Source: Oscheius sp. JU75
Lineage: Eukaryota > Nematoda > Chromadorea > Rhabditida > Rhabditidae
Direction of reading: 5' to 3'
NCBI GenBank assembly: GCA_037178855.1
Contig: JASJZC010000007.1
Location: 5,146,001-5,210,000 of the forward strand
DNA: 64,000 nt
In this document: positions 50,371-61,065 of the stretch, piece by piece
Layout: every line of letters begins with the position of its first letter
How positions within the stretch are numbered: position 1 is the stretch's first letter
The notes under the pieces: model-generated
Told to the model about the DNA's origin: nothing
The model's input: the letters and a program-made list of their open reading frames with translations, nothing else
The model's database searches: none
Position numbers and translations under genes: made by a program

Positions 50371-50832
50371 CAGCTGGAAAAAATGAGTTTGAAGGAAAAT
50401 AGTAAGGCAAGAAGAACAAGCAACAGCTAAATGTCTAGTCTCTAAGTTGGTTTTTAAGATTCCATCACATTTTCAATAGAACGGCAATGTTTTTGAGGCT
50501 TGAATTTGTCATAACCATCTTTGGAAAGTTCTATTCTGAAAGCTGAAAGTATTCTAAAGTAACTGAGCTTTTTATCAAAGTGAACAGGTTGAAAAACATA
50601 ATTATCTGTGAAGAGATGTCTACAGTAGTTTACTATAAATTTGTACGTGAGTATTCGTGAGCCAAAGTTTGGCGGATTGCCAAAGGGTTCGAAGAGGACA
50701 CAGTTTGGTGTAATATACAGGTTTTGTGCTTATAGACATGTGAACGCAGTTTAATGAGAAGAAACCTGATCGTAGCCATAAACAGAAATCGATAAACAAA
50801 CGCTACGCTTCATAAGCAAATGTATAAGTTTA

Positions 50833-52951
50833 TTAATATCCACGAGTTCCATGACAATGACATGCTTCCCATGTATTTGGACATTTGTGAACAAAATAAT
50901 CACCCAAGTTCTCGATTACGACAGAATTACAGACTTCTTTTACGTCTTGAGGTCGTATGAGACTTGCTATGCAGGTAGCAGTCCGATCGAATAGTCGATG
51001 AGGATGCGCAGCTAATCGCCACTGTAAAGAAGATTATCGTTCTGATGACTTTCTAACCTCATTGTTCTCCAGAAGAATTATTGGAGCCATGTGAGTTCTT
51101 GCCCTTTTCGAGCCTTGAACCGAATTGACATCTTCTTCGTCGTCTGATAAGGAGAACGCCGACATGCCGTTGTTCCATATCCAGCCAAGCTTCTCGGATC
51201 TTCTTTTTGATCCAAAACTGAAGTGTTCTCATTGTAAAAGAGAACATATTGTGCTTACTTTGATACTAGAGTTGAGTCTATTGAGACTATTGCTCCATTT
51301 GGATCTGCCACTGTTATAGTGCTCTGAAATACTGTCTATACTGGGGATGTAGGCATCTTACAATTGCGATAGAATCTTCGAAGACCGTAGAAGCAGACGT
51401 ATTGAGATCTGCGACGAAATTTCGGAACTCGGTCGTTGTCAAGTTCAGAGCCAGCATTCTGGACTCTGGAAAGAATGTGGGATCTCCTGAACGCGGAGAA
51501 CTAAAGAAGAAAAACAGAAAACAACTTACCGATTGTTTGAAAGGCCTTCAAAATGACGTTTTGCGAAGAGGTATGAGCGTCTGAAACCGGAGATAGTCGG
51601 ATTTTCTGGAAACTCACCGAGAGTAAGACGAACACCTAGTTGGTAGGCTGCAAACGCCGAAGGCGGCGGAGGACCAACCAAAGTAAAATTATCATTGAAA
51701 TGAACAAACAAAGGCTCTTCAACCACAGACTCGTAGCTGACAAGATCAAGTTTTGTTATCAATCCTCCTGGAACAAATGTTGAAAGTATTCAAACAAAAT
51801 CTAACCCTTGTTTTTCATCTCCGAGACGATATGGTTAGCAATGTCGCCTTTGTAAAACATGTAAACTGGATCTCTTGACTGTGCCAAACGACGCAGTGTG
51901 TCTGCATAATCCGTACTTTTGATGAAATCTCCTTCTTCCAAAAAAGACGGTACGTCGCCCAGCAGGGATGTCAGGTTCTTGTGGCTTTGCAACAAAGATG
52001 CCAATTCTGCCGTCACAGGGTATCCTGAAAAGCTGCTTGGATTGTTGATTAGAATACACTACCACGCTCCAAAAGATCTACTGTCGGCCAAATAAGTGAT
52101 TGCCAACTAACACGACCGGATCCGAACTTTCGAAAGCTGGTCCAAAGTGCATGCAGAGCTCCTGGCACACCGATTGAGGCATATCCTATAACATTTGCTC
52201 TTTAAGAAGCCCGAAGTGTTCCTACCTTCATCTTTCAAGCTCGGCTTGCTGAAATAGGTATTTTCTGTCACGCTCCTTGGTGAACGGATTTGTCCATTCA
52301 CCACAACAGTGGAGTTTCTGAATCACTAAACTCTAAGATGGTGTCTACTTCCTACCCCGTATGCAAAAGTAAAATCAGTTCTCCTCCCATCCCTGAAGAG
52401 TGAGGATGAAGTCCACCCACACAGAAATGTGTTGCTATCGCCGAATCAATTGCATTTCCACCTTGATGTATCACATTTCTAAGCATTCACCAGATAAAAA
52501 TAAAAGAACTCCTCACCTTCCAATCTCGGAACAAAAACCTATTGGACTGCTGACCAGAACTTTTCGATATAACTGAGTAACTGTGTTCACTGTGGGAGGC
52601 ATTCCGCTGGTGGATGTGAACTGTATTGATGGCACTTCTGCGGAGGACGTCGAACTGGGTGTATTTGATGAAATTGTATCATTTGAATTAACTGTTTCAA
52701 CAATAGGAGGCTAAATTAGTACTTCTATGCATCGAATGATTGCCTTGCTAATTTAGTTGAGATCAATGGAGTGCTTTCGATTCCTTCAAAACGACTATTA
52801 ACGAGAACAAGAATAAGGAAGGCAATAAGGGATAGAATAACGATTACAACAGCAGCGGCCAACCATCGTAGACCTCTGAACAGGAATCGTAATTTTCAAT
52901 ACGGTTTTACCTTCTCCGCACGTCGTGAATGTTTTCACTGGGTCGATGCAT
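50833..52951 (-). CDS. Gamma-glutamyltransferase-like membrane protein, catalytic residues lost
   Basis: The N-terminus MHRPSENIHDVRRR precedes a signal anchor (LAAAVVIVILSLIAFLILVL), so this is a type II membrane protein. A Ser/Thr stalk leads into a GGT fold: NVIHQGGNAIDSAIATHF, HSSGMGGELILLLHTGN, GYASIGVPGALHALW, YKGDIANHIV, KGGLITKLDLVSYE, VGPPPPSAFAAYQL, and TIGDPTFFPESRM. At the processing site, where GGTs have T-x-H-L-S-V, this protein has I-S-T-I-T-V, so the N-terminal nucleophile Thr of the small subunit is Ile and the His is Thr. The Arg of INAREV is Gln (VNGQIRS), the acidic substrate ligands (NNEMDDFS) read NNGMSAFS, and the Ser-Ser pair reads Thr-His. The Gly-rich loop of the small subunit is missing. 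A cleaved, active enzyme is very unlikely. The intron at 52711-52748 needs a GC donor. Stop and AATAAA overlap at 50829-50835. Confidence 0.8.
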
Positions 52952-53601
52952 GCCGCAAGATCATTGAAAACAGTGCAATTTCTGTAAATTGCGGTTTATG
53001 ATGTCAAAAAATGGAATTGAATGTGCTCAACGGTAAACTGAGCAAAATGTTACATCAGGGAAAACAGCTGCTGACCACCAAGATATATGCGGGCTAGCAG
53101 GTAGGAAAGAAGAGCCGCAACGGATCTCGAGATAAATTGAAACTAATTAATGGTGACCGGACTTTTTTCTGTGGTCACTAGAACATACGAGCAGCACAGT
53201 TGCTAACGCAGTGTTGAGCAGCTCCTACGAGAGAATTTATGTGCACTTTCATGACACTTAACAACTGACACCTGTTGTGACTCGCCTAAAAATTGGTTCG
53301 ATAGCATTGAATTTGCATCAGAGACAAGCAATAAGATAAAAACGGATCTTCACTGGAGAATAATACAATAATACGTATACACACAGAGAATCTTTTTAGA
53401 GAATCGTGGGCCGAAATACAATGTTAGAAGTTACATAAAGAGTTTAGATAAGGGCACAGCACACTTATTTAGCCCCATTGACGATCGTCATTTATTTTTC
53501 TACATCTGTATATTAGTAAATACGAAAAAGTTAAAGGGCGTATAGTCCTACAATCAAGCTGCGCAGCTGCTTGGAATGGCGGCCATCGGAGACGGCTGGC
53601 A
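52952..53601. other. Intergenic region
   Basis: This is the 5' region of the GGT-like gene. I see no coding segment here. Confidence 0.4.
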
Positions 53602-53890
53602 CTATTCGATTCTCGCATTCTGGTCTTGAAGTCTCTTTGAAGATAAGCGACAGTAGTACATGAAAACTTCGTTATAAGACAAGAAATCCTCGTTCACTAT
53701 GTGATCATTTGAATCAACTGAGTTGTCTTCTACAGTCAACACTTCGGGATGCTGAGGAGAGTATTTCTAAAGTAAAAAAACGGTTTGATAAGATTAAGTG
53801 AATACCTGATGGTGTTTTCTGTTGATATTTAGCTCGCTTTCTTGATCGTCATTTTGCGTTCTCTTGTTCTTATACTTTGCTGGTGTGAGC
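53602..53890 (-). CDS. Partial uncharacterised gene (C-terminal exons)
   Basis: Two segments on the minus strand join over a TTTAG acceptor in phase: RLTPAKYKNKRTQNDDQESE with NINRKHHQ, then KYSPQHPEVLTVEDNSVDSN, FLSYNEVFMYYCRLSSKRL and ARIE before the stop at 53602. It is charged and shows no known domain. Upstream sequence to about 54250 holds open but discontinuous stretches (FYNPRAKAREFILTRT), so the 5' end is unresolved. Confidence 0.35.
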
Positions 53891-54334
53891 CTTGTTTTAG
53901 AAGTAAAACGTCTTTCTCACTGTTACTCTTTTTTTGAACAGATTTGGGAGTTTCTCCTACATTTCCTATCCGTGCGGTCAATAATTTCTGTCACCCGCAA
54001 CTTCTCGGGCTCTTATCTTTGTAACAATTGAGTAATAAAGGCCAATCGGGAGTCAAAAGAAAGTCTGAATTATTTGCGCATTATTTGGAAAGAGCTATTC
54101 TTAGTTTCTTGGATGCAGATCTCGGCATCTGTCGTCTTCTGCGTCTATTGTAAAAGTTTTTGCTGTAGTCCTCGTTAGGATAAATTCTCTCGCTTTTGCT
54201 CTTGGATTATAGAAACCTGTGTAATGAGTGTATCTTCTTTTCTACAACTGCTTACCATTGTTTCTTCTTTTTGCCTCCTATCGATGTTTGCTTGAAGCTG
54301 GAATATTCGTAATTACGTTAATAATCAGGGATGG

Positions 54335-54446
54335 GCGGACTCCGGATTCGGATAACGGAATCCGCGGATATCCTAGCGAATCCGCGTTTGGATCCGAATT
54401 CGGTATCCGAACACTTTTTAGAGACTCGGATGCATCCGGATCCGAA
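54335..54446. repeat. Degenerate GGAT/ATCC-rich repeat
   Basis: Within about 110 bp there are some 15 copies of GGAT or its complement ATCC, several fused into palindromes (GGATATCC, GGATCC, GGATGCATCC, CCGGATCC). The unit looks like a diverged CGGATCCGAA-type tandem or inverted repeat. It is unlike anything else in the window. Confidence 0.6.
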
Positions 54447-55617
54447 ATGGTTTTCGAAACCGCCCAGTCCTGTCGATAATGTATAAGATGTAGATAAGAA
54501 ATTTGAAATATGAATAGGCGTATGACAAAGGGCTATGACTGAGAAGTGTTACAGAGTGATTGTTTTATCCAAACACATGTATGAAAAGCAACATTATTTG
54601 TGTCTACTATTCTGTCTTCCCAGAGGAAATAATTTATGACTGCGACAGCAGCATATGTTCTCCACCGAGTTAGGGAGCTCCACCGAGAAAAGGGTTGTAT
54701 AACCCTCTGATGCATAGAGTCAGCATTATTTTCATTTTAGCATAAAAAGAGGAGATAAATGGCGTATTGCCTTGCATCAAGCTATATGGGTTTCAGAATG
54801 AACATCATTCCCACTGTTTGTTCTTAATCTGTGTTGTTTTTTGTTCTAATTGATCGGTATTTAAAAATGGACACATATTGAATCACAGTCTCAGTTTCTC
54901 ATATTTACCATGTCAAAAAAAACAGATCGATCGTCAAGGAGGCTTAAAGATGAATGACAGCAATCTAGAAGAAGCCTATCATGTGATTTGCATTTCTGTA
55001 TATTCATTTTACAATGTAGTTTTAGAGTTCACAGTGTTTTACAATGTGAGCCTGCCTTCCGAATTGTTTAGCCAAGTTTCAACTTGCACACGAAGATGTT
55101 AACCGCTGCTCGAGTCCTAAAGCGATTAGCAAAACAGTTGACCGAAAGCACGCGCAAGTCATAAGCTGGCTATTAGACGCATATTTTTGTTATTGTCTGC
55201 TTTTCTGGCTCGCTTTGCCTAGTGCGCTTTGCAATATCTTAACATAATACTTATTCCATTCATCTTTCAAGTTATCGTTGTAAACATACTTTGGTTGAAA
55301 CGAACCGGTTAAATTTAAAGTCAGTAAGTCATTTGTTCTAAAGAAACAATGTTAAACTCAAGCTGAACTGTAGTTTTTTCTAAGTTTCTGCTTTTTGGCC
55401 CTGATTCCCACGATTTACAACCTGAAATCGAACGTGTGACGAACTTTCACTTTTGTCATCACTGTGACGAAATATCCTTCTCGACCTTTCTACGTCATCA
55501 CACTAGTCGTTTATATATCCTCCTGTACTCTCTGTTGCCTTCAGTTTTCCTCTGTATATTCGCATTTTCCCTTTTCCTCGATTTTTTCTTTACAAACTGT
55601 TTCTTTCAGATTAGAAC
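54447..55617. other. Intergenic region upstream of the AN1 gene
   Basis: This is AT-rich with only short open frames. A TTTCAG acceptor lies just before the ATG at 55618. I looked for a clear heat-shock element (repeated nGAAn) near the start and saw none that is convincing. Confidence 0.4.
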
Positions 55618-56413
55618 ATGGCCGAGTTTCCTGATCTAGGCGAACATTGCCACTACCGAGAATGTAAGCGACTTGGTAAGTCACATGTTCACAAATCCTT
55701 CTCGATCCTATGATACTTTCATTAAAGAAATCTTTCGTATGTAAGGTATTGATTTCAGACTACCTTCCTATGAGATGCAACGCTTGTAAGTGGTCGTACT
55801 GCAAAGATCACCTTCTCTATGAAGAACACGACTGTCCCGAATCTTATTCAAAGGTTTATCATCATTTTTACTTTTATTTCATGTCTTTGAATTTCAGAAT
55901 GTGGTGGTTCCACAATGTCCATTGTGCTCGAAGCCCGTTCCTGTCCCAAAGGGGCTTGCTGCGGACTATGTTGTAAGTCAATCGAACGAAATATCTTTAT
56001 TTTCGTTTTAAGATGAACGAACATATCAACATGAACTGTGAGATCAAGAAGAAGGAGAAAATGTATAAAAATCGATGCTCGAAGAATGGCTGTAAGAAGA
56101 AGGAACTGATTCCTGTCACATGTTCAAATTGCAAAGAGAACTTCTGTTTGAGCCATCGTCATCCTCCTGATCACAACTGTCCTGGCAACGATCCCAAGGC
56201 AAGAGCTGCGTAAGTTATTTCTGAGTGTCTGTTTACAAATTTACCTACAGAGCTGCAGCCATGTCTCGCAACATGAAGAACATGAACCTGAAAGAACGAA
56301 ACAATCAGACAAATATGGATGGTGACCTCGCTCTGGCTCTTCAGCTCTCTCAGGAAGAGGAAGATCGCCGGATGGCTCAACGTCTTCAACAAGAGATCAA
56401 CGGGTTTGCCTAA
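55618..56413 (+). CDS. aip-1: AN1-type zinc-finger protein, AIP-1/ZFAND2-like
   Basis: Two AN1 zinc fingers are visible: the first from GEHCHYRECKRLDYLPMRCN through YCKDHLLYEEHDC, the second from RCSKNGCKKKELIPVTCSNC through FCLSHRHPPDHNC, with complete Cys/His ligand sets. Between them is a CPLCSKPVPVPKG segment. The C-terminus has a ubiquitin-interacting motif (DGDLALALQLSQEEEDRRMA). This is the layout of ZFAND2A/AIRAP and worm AIP-1, arsenite-inducible proteins that help the proteasome and p97 handle damaged proteins. It has the UIM that in mammals marks ZFAND2B (AIRAP-L). The exons are joined by short introns, the start follows TTTCAG, and the stop is at 56411-56413. Confidence 0.9.
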
Positions 56414-57465
56414 CAGCCCAATAAGTCAAAATGGCTTCTAGGGGTCAACGTAACCAATCCTCGGACTCAAGGTGCATCATTACCTGATTTGGAGTGCTCC
56501 TTGTATGCAATTTCCACTTTTTGCAATTGTGATACATTACGGGTTTTATGAATAAAAGGTTTTATGAAAATTACGAATAAAAAAAACCCTTTCTATTAGA
56601 GTGCGTCATAAGACTTGTCACGTAGTACTACAGCTACCCTTCAAACTTGTAGGATCGATCCGGAAGTTTATTTGGGGGTAGTCGACCCTGAAAAATATAT
56701 TGAGAGCTGTTGGGACCTGTAGATGAGAGGGTCGAGGAGTACGGTAGCTTTAAAAACCATGCCAAAAGCCCTTTTCGTTTCGTTGCACTTTTGAAAACTT
56801 TTACTTGCTCCTGTGCAGAGTTATGGCTATTCCAAATTTTTGCACTTTTGGCGCGATGATAAAGTGCTTGATGGATAATGTTTAAAAATAGACCGAGGGT
56901 TCGGAGCCTCTGCACGGAAATTGTTATTCGATTATTGTTGTTTTGGTCAGCAATAATGTTTCAAGTTTGTATCATGTTTGTGCAATTGGAATGGAAATCC
57001 TTTTTTCGTTTGGGTTTCTAATACTTTATGTTTTATCCGAAATGGTTAAACAGTACGTTTAGCTGGTACTGCAATCACTACATAACCTAGGAACATATAT
57101 TAGTCCTGACACGTTCTTTCTGGTGACTTTTTTGCCTACCAACTCATCGAAGAGGAACGTCAATGCACTGATTGCACCGTTATCGCTATAATTCAATGAC
57201 TTTCGGTGAACTTCAGCCAGTGACGCTGCTGGAAAGATCAACAGATCTGATGTTTTCTATCCAAACAGAGAACCGTGTGAAAGTTTGAACAAACTGCTTC
57301 GGTTCAACTGCATTTCGTTTCTAAATTTTCGATTCATAGCCTTGTTCTCTCTATGGGTACATATGACGTAACAATGGGATGACCGCTAAAGGATTTGCGT
57401 GGCATAGATAACATGAACAAAACTTCAGATTTTCAGATAACATCAGTTTCTTATAGGTTGTCTGA
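56414..57465. other. Intergenic region
   Basis: AATAAA-like signals lie at about 56548-56585. A minus-strand frame at 57059-57241 (HRKSLNYSDNGAISALTFLF) reads like protein but has no splice partners, so it is a possible exon remnant only. The 5' region of the lipase ends at a TTATAG acceptor. Confidence 0.35.
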
Positions 57466-58733
57466 ATGCGGGCTTTTGCAATTCTTTTTTCAATTTTCGC
57501 TGTAACAGTTAGAGGAGACGATTGTCATTCTTGTGTCAACAGTGGCGGAAGGTATGTCCACAAGAAGTCTTGTATTGGTCATTAAGTTGGTGTGAAGACG
57601 CTTCTTTCGGTCAGTGTCAAAATAGCATTTCAAATTGCACTACCAAAGTAAAGGTAAGTCCCGTAGTTCATCTCGTCAAGAATTTGCTCAGGACTCGTTG
57701 AACTGCCCAAGAAGTCCGTCAGCAAGTTACGATTATGATGAGAACTTTGCAAGGTACATTGCCACACCGTTCTTGGCCGGAGTTTATGCTGCTGATCCAA
57801 CACCATGTTTGAGGTAAGCCACTATTCATGTCTCAACATATCGTGGATCTTAGAAACCAGGTGCCGACAGCACAGCTTTATCAAAACATTCATGTACAAT
57901 GTAGAAACGGTGATCCCAGTGGGTTCCCTCTTGTTCGGTGATAATGTTTTCAGATTCGACCTGCCATGCTTATGTTGCTTTTGATGTAACAAAGAAATCT
58001 ATCATTGTAGTGTTTGAGGGGACAAATGGCCAGCAACAATGGATCGATGAGATTTCTTCTTTCTTCATGTGAGACGCCTTTCAACCACTTTAACTTAGTT
58101 GTTCTCGTGGCAAGAAGCCGTTCTTTGACAATGGTCATGTTTACGCCTACTTCTACAACGCGTTCTATTATCTGTGGAATGGTGGCCTTGAAGCAGCAGT
58201 TCGTAGCTTGAAATACTTATATCCTGATTACGAACTCTGGGTTAGTGACTTTGGTCTAGTACAAGGTTTGCTAGGCATTTGGCCACTCACTTGGAGCATC
58301 TATCTGCACTGTATTTGCTTCACACACTGTGAGGACGTCTCTTTGGGCGGCTGAAAAAGTTAAGCTACTAACATTTGGTCAACCACGTACCGGCGATAAA
58401 CAGTTTTCGGAATGGCACGATAATACCTTTCTCTATTCTTATCGCGTAGTACACAAGCAAGATCCAGTTCCACATGTACCTCCCTTGCTTGGTCCCGATG
58501 AAGTATTCCATCATAGATACGAAGTTTGGTAAGACACCTACGATACAGCACACATCATATTCAGGTACAACAATGACATGAAACTTGGAGATTCTTATCA
58601 ACTCTGCCAAGAAGCCGACGGACCTTACTGTAGCAATACTCAGGAAGACACTGTCTGGGAAGACCACGTAATTTACTTTGATCGTAGTATTACCGAAGAA
58701 TGGGCCAACTCTGGCTGTCCAAACATGCTATAG
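57466..58733 (+). CDS. Secreted class-3 lipase, divergent third copy
   Basis: MRAFAILFSIFAVTVRG is the signal peptide. A Cys-rich N-terminal extension follows (CHSCVNSGG, WCEDASFGQCQNSISNC), a feature the two tandem lipases lack. The lipase domain has ATPFLAGVYAADPTPC, AYVAFDVTKKSIIVVFEGT, the nucleophile motif AFGHSLGASICTVFASH, TFGQPRTGDKQF, YRVVHKQDPVPHVP with the catalytic Asp, and WEDHVIYFD with the likely His, ending NSGCPNML. About nine exons join in frame. The Cys-rich N-terminus is typical of the large nematode lipase_3 families. It is more diverged than the 44-46 kb pair. It converges on the gene at 58753 with only 19 bp between stops. Confidence 0.85.
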
Positions 58734-58752
58734 AATGAACCTTTATTCACAT

Positions 58753-59340
58753 TCACTTTCCCACTTGATATGGGCAGCATTCGTTGTTAGCATTACATTG
58801 GTAGTTGTCTGGACATTGAAGATTTATACAAGGTCCAGTGCTCGTTCCGTAAGCACAACGGCAACAGATGTTGTTTGATGTACAGAGGAAGCCAGCGTCA
58901 CATCGACTGCCAGAACGACAATAGCCACCAGAAACTTCACGACCTCCACAGACGGGAGCGGGACGTATGGTCGTAGTAGCTGGGGGGTTGTTAGAAGTCT
59001 GAAGTAGAAAATTTGCGGTCCCAAGAGATTTACTCACCCTGCAACAACCATTCTGACAGGTCCATCTGTTGTTGTACTGTTGACAAATCTGAGTGGTTGA
59101 GCATCGATATTGGCAAGTGTTGCAGTTGGTACATGGGCAAGCTGAATTTTGCATTGCGGGAACTCTAGTGAACATACGAGTGTAGGAGATGTACTGGTTC
59201 GGATAAGTTCCGCACAGGTAATAGACAGAGAAGGATGTTTGTCGTCGGTCTCTCAGCTGGAGAGCTTGTCCTAATTCGGTGTTCGAGAAGTCGACTGCAG
59301 AGGTACTTGAGACTAAGGAAATCAGAATTAACAGAAGCAT
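58753..59340 (-). CDS. Secreted Cys-rich protein with repeated modules
   Basis: MLLLILISLVSSTSAVDFSN gives the signal peptide; the frame is open further upstream but this ATG is the better start. The mature chain has a first Cys region (CPCTNCNTCQYRCSTTQICQ, then CQNGCC), a 38-nt intron, a Pro/Thr spacer (NNPPATTTIRPAPV) and two modules with the pattern C-x-G-x-C-x-C-x-C-x-CC: CGGREVSGGYCRSGSRC with CTSNNICC, and CAYGTSTGPC with CNANNECC. The same module occurs in the genes at 12556 and 36424. Likely secreted to cuticle or gut lumen; role unknown. Confidence 0.78.
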   Translation of the reverse strand: MLLLILISLVSSTSAVDFSNTELGQALQLRDRRQTSFSVYYLCGTYPNQYISYTRMFTRVPAMQNSACPCTNCNTCQYRCSTTQICQQYNNRWTCQNGCCRVSKSLGTANFLLQTSNNPPATTTIRPAPVCGGREVSGGYCRSGSRCDAGFLCTSNNICCRCAYGTSTGPCINLQCPDNYQCNANNECCPYQVGK

Positions 59341-61065
59341 GTCTCTCTTACGTGAGTCCGAGAAAACTGTTGGCACGGTTTAAATACAGGGAACACTATG
59401 CAAACATTTGCGCCATTTGTAAGTTAAAGACCAACTTCGAACCACCATCACCACGATTTTCAGGACAACATTTGTCATTGATTAAACATTTCAAAACGCG
59501 CAGTTGGGTACTTCCCGTGTCTCGTGGAACGGAATGTCTGTGTGAGTTAGCTTGTACAGAGACAGCTTGCTAGACTTGTCCCGTTACAGCTTGATATCGG
59601 CACGAGGCAAATAGCTGGAACGAGATGGACGTTATAATATTACAATTGAGATAACATGATCCTTCCGCCAGATTGAACAATGCCAATCGTACTTGTCTCG
59701 TCAGTTCCAACTTTTGATCATTTGAGACGACTTGACAAGTACTAGGTAAACAAGATTCCATCGGTAGCCGCCCTAAGCACACTTTTCGAGAAATTTCCTC
59801 TCAAGAATTTCTTGCCAATCGAATTGGCCAAAAAAGAACTAAACGCCCCGTGACGTCCGCTAGTACCCCATTTGACGCCAGCACCTGTTTCATTTGTAAA
59901 ACGAACAGAAAGTTTCCTGCTGTGGGAGAGAGACAACCGTTAGTCCAAGTTTGAAACGAAAACAATGTCTTCATCTGATTTACGGTTTGTTCGAGGCAGG
60001 TTTCTCGTGATGAGAGTGGTCGTGCTTGCGCTCCCCCTCTGCGTAATCAGTGTCTAAGATCGGGAGTAGAGCCTGTTAGGATGGGCTACTTGTAGCCATT
60101 TTCGGGTGCTTATTGTCTCAGTTTGGACAAGATTCAGAGCTGTGACCACACGTGTTGGTCAAATACTTAGAAAGTATGAGGTGAACGCCGCAGCTTTCTC
60201 CTGTCTACCCGTTCTGCGGCAATAAGGTGTGGCTATTTGTGAAAGCATCTGATAGAGGACGTCAGGAAAGTTTTGGCGGAAACTGGCTAACACGGCAGTC
60301 AGCAGAACATAATTTGCTGGCAATGGCAAGCTTTGATGTATTCTTCCAGTGGTTTGAGAAAGAACGGCAAAGCGACACGCAAATATCTCCCGAAGAAAAA
60401 GCTACTCCAGTACGCTCACGGCAAGGATCAGAATGGCCACCGGTTGCCAAATTGCCCATATATTCTGTGAATGCACTTTCCCAGTTATCTGCCTCGCGGC
60501 GAAGATGTTCGAGCGGATAATTTCAGGTAGGCAGGAAATCTTGATGCGGTGTGTTCCAGACGCTGGTCGGGAAAAACGAATGAATGCAACGAGAATAGCT
60601 GTCCCTCAAGCTGAGACGATGCCAATTCCGTTTAGCCGTTAAGTCCAGCCGAAACTGTGTCAATGAGGACGGCAGCCCCTCTTTTGTCCTCCACGAGGCT
60701 AGCGGACTCTTGCCTCATCTCATAAAAAGACAGTCTGGGCCGACAACGCGGAAGACATTGATATCTAGCGACATCTATAAAAATATAACGCTCGGAAGTC
60801 GCTCGGGATCTAGTTCAAACATTTTCACTCGAACCTCGAAAAAGATACGTGAAAAGGCACGGGAAAACCCATTATCTCGATGCCTATCTCTCTTCCACCC
60901 AAACCTAAGTAAGAAAGTGCCAAACTATTCCTGATTCACTCCCATCTCAGCTACAGAATGTCTCTGAGTCTCCACTCCAGCTGTGAACTCTCCGCTTTCA
61001 TATCCGGCTAGGCGCCGCCCCCTTCTGTAGATCGTCGCAGCCTGCTAAGCGCTCTATGCCTGTTC
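59341..61065. other. Intergenic region with a possible small gene
   Basis: An ATG at 60323 opens 65 codons that read like protein (MASFDVFFQWFEKERQSDTQ...). A second open frame at about 60662-60931 is rich in Ser/Lys/Arg (TRTSKKIREKAREN) and ends KKVPNYS. I could not place introns that join them with confidence, so I only flag a possible plus-strand gene at 60323-60931. Confidence 0.3.
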
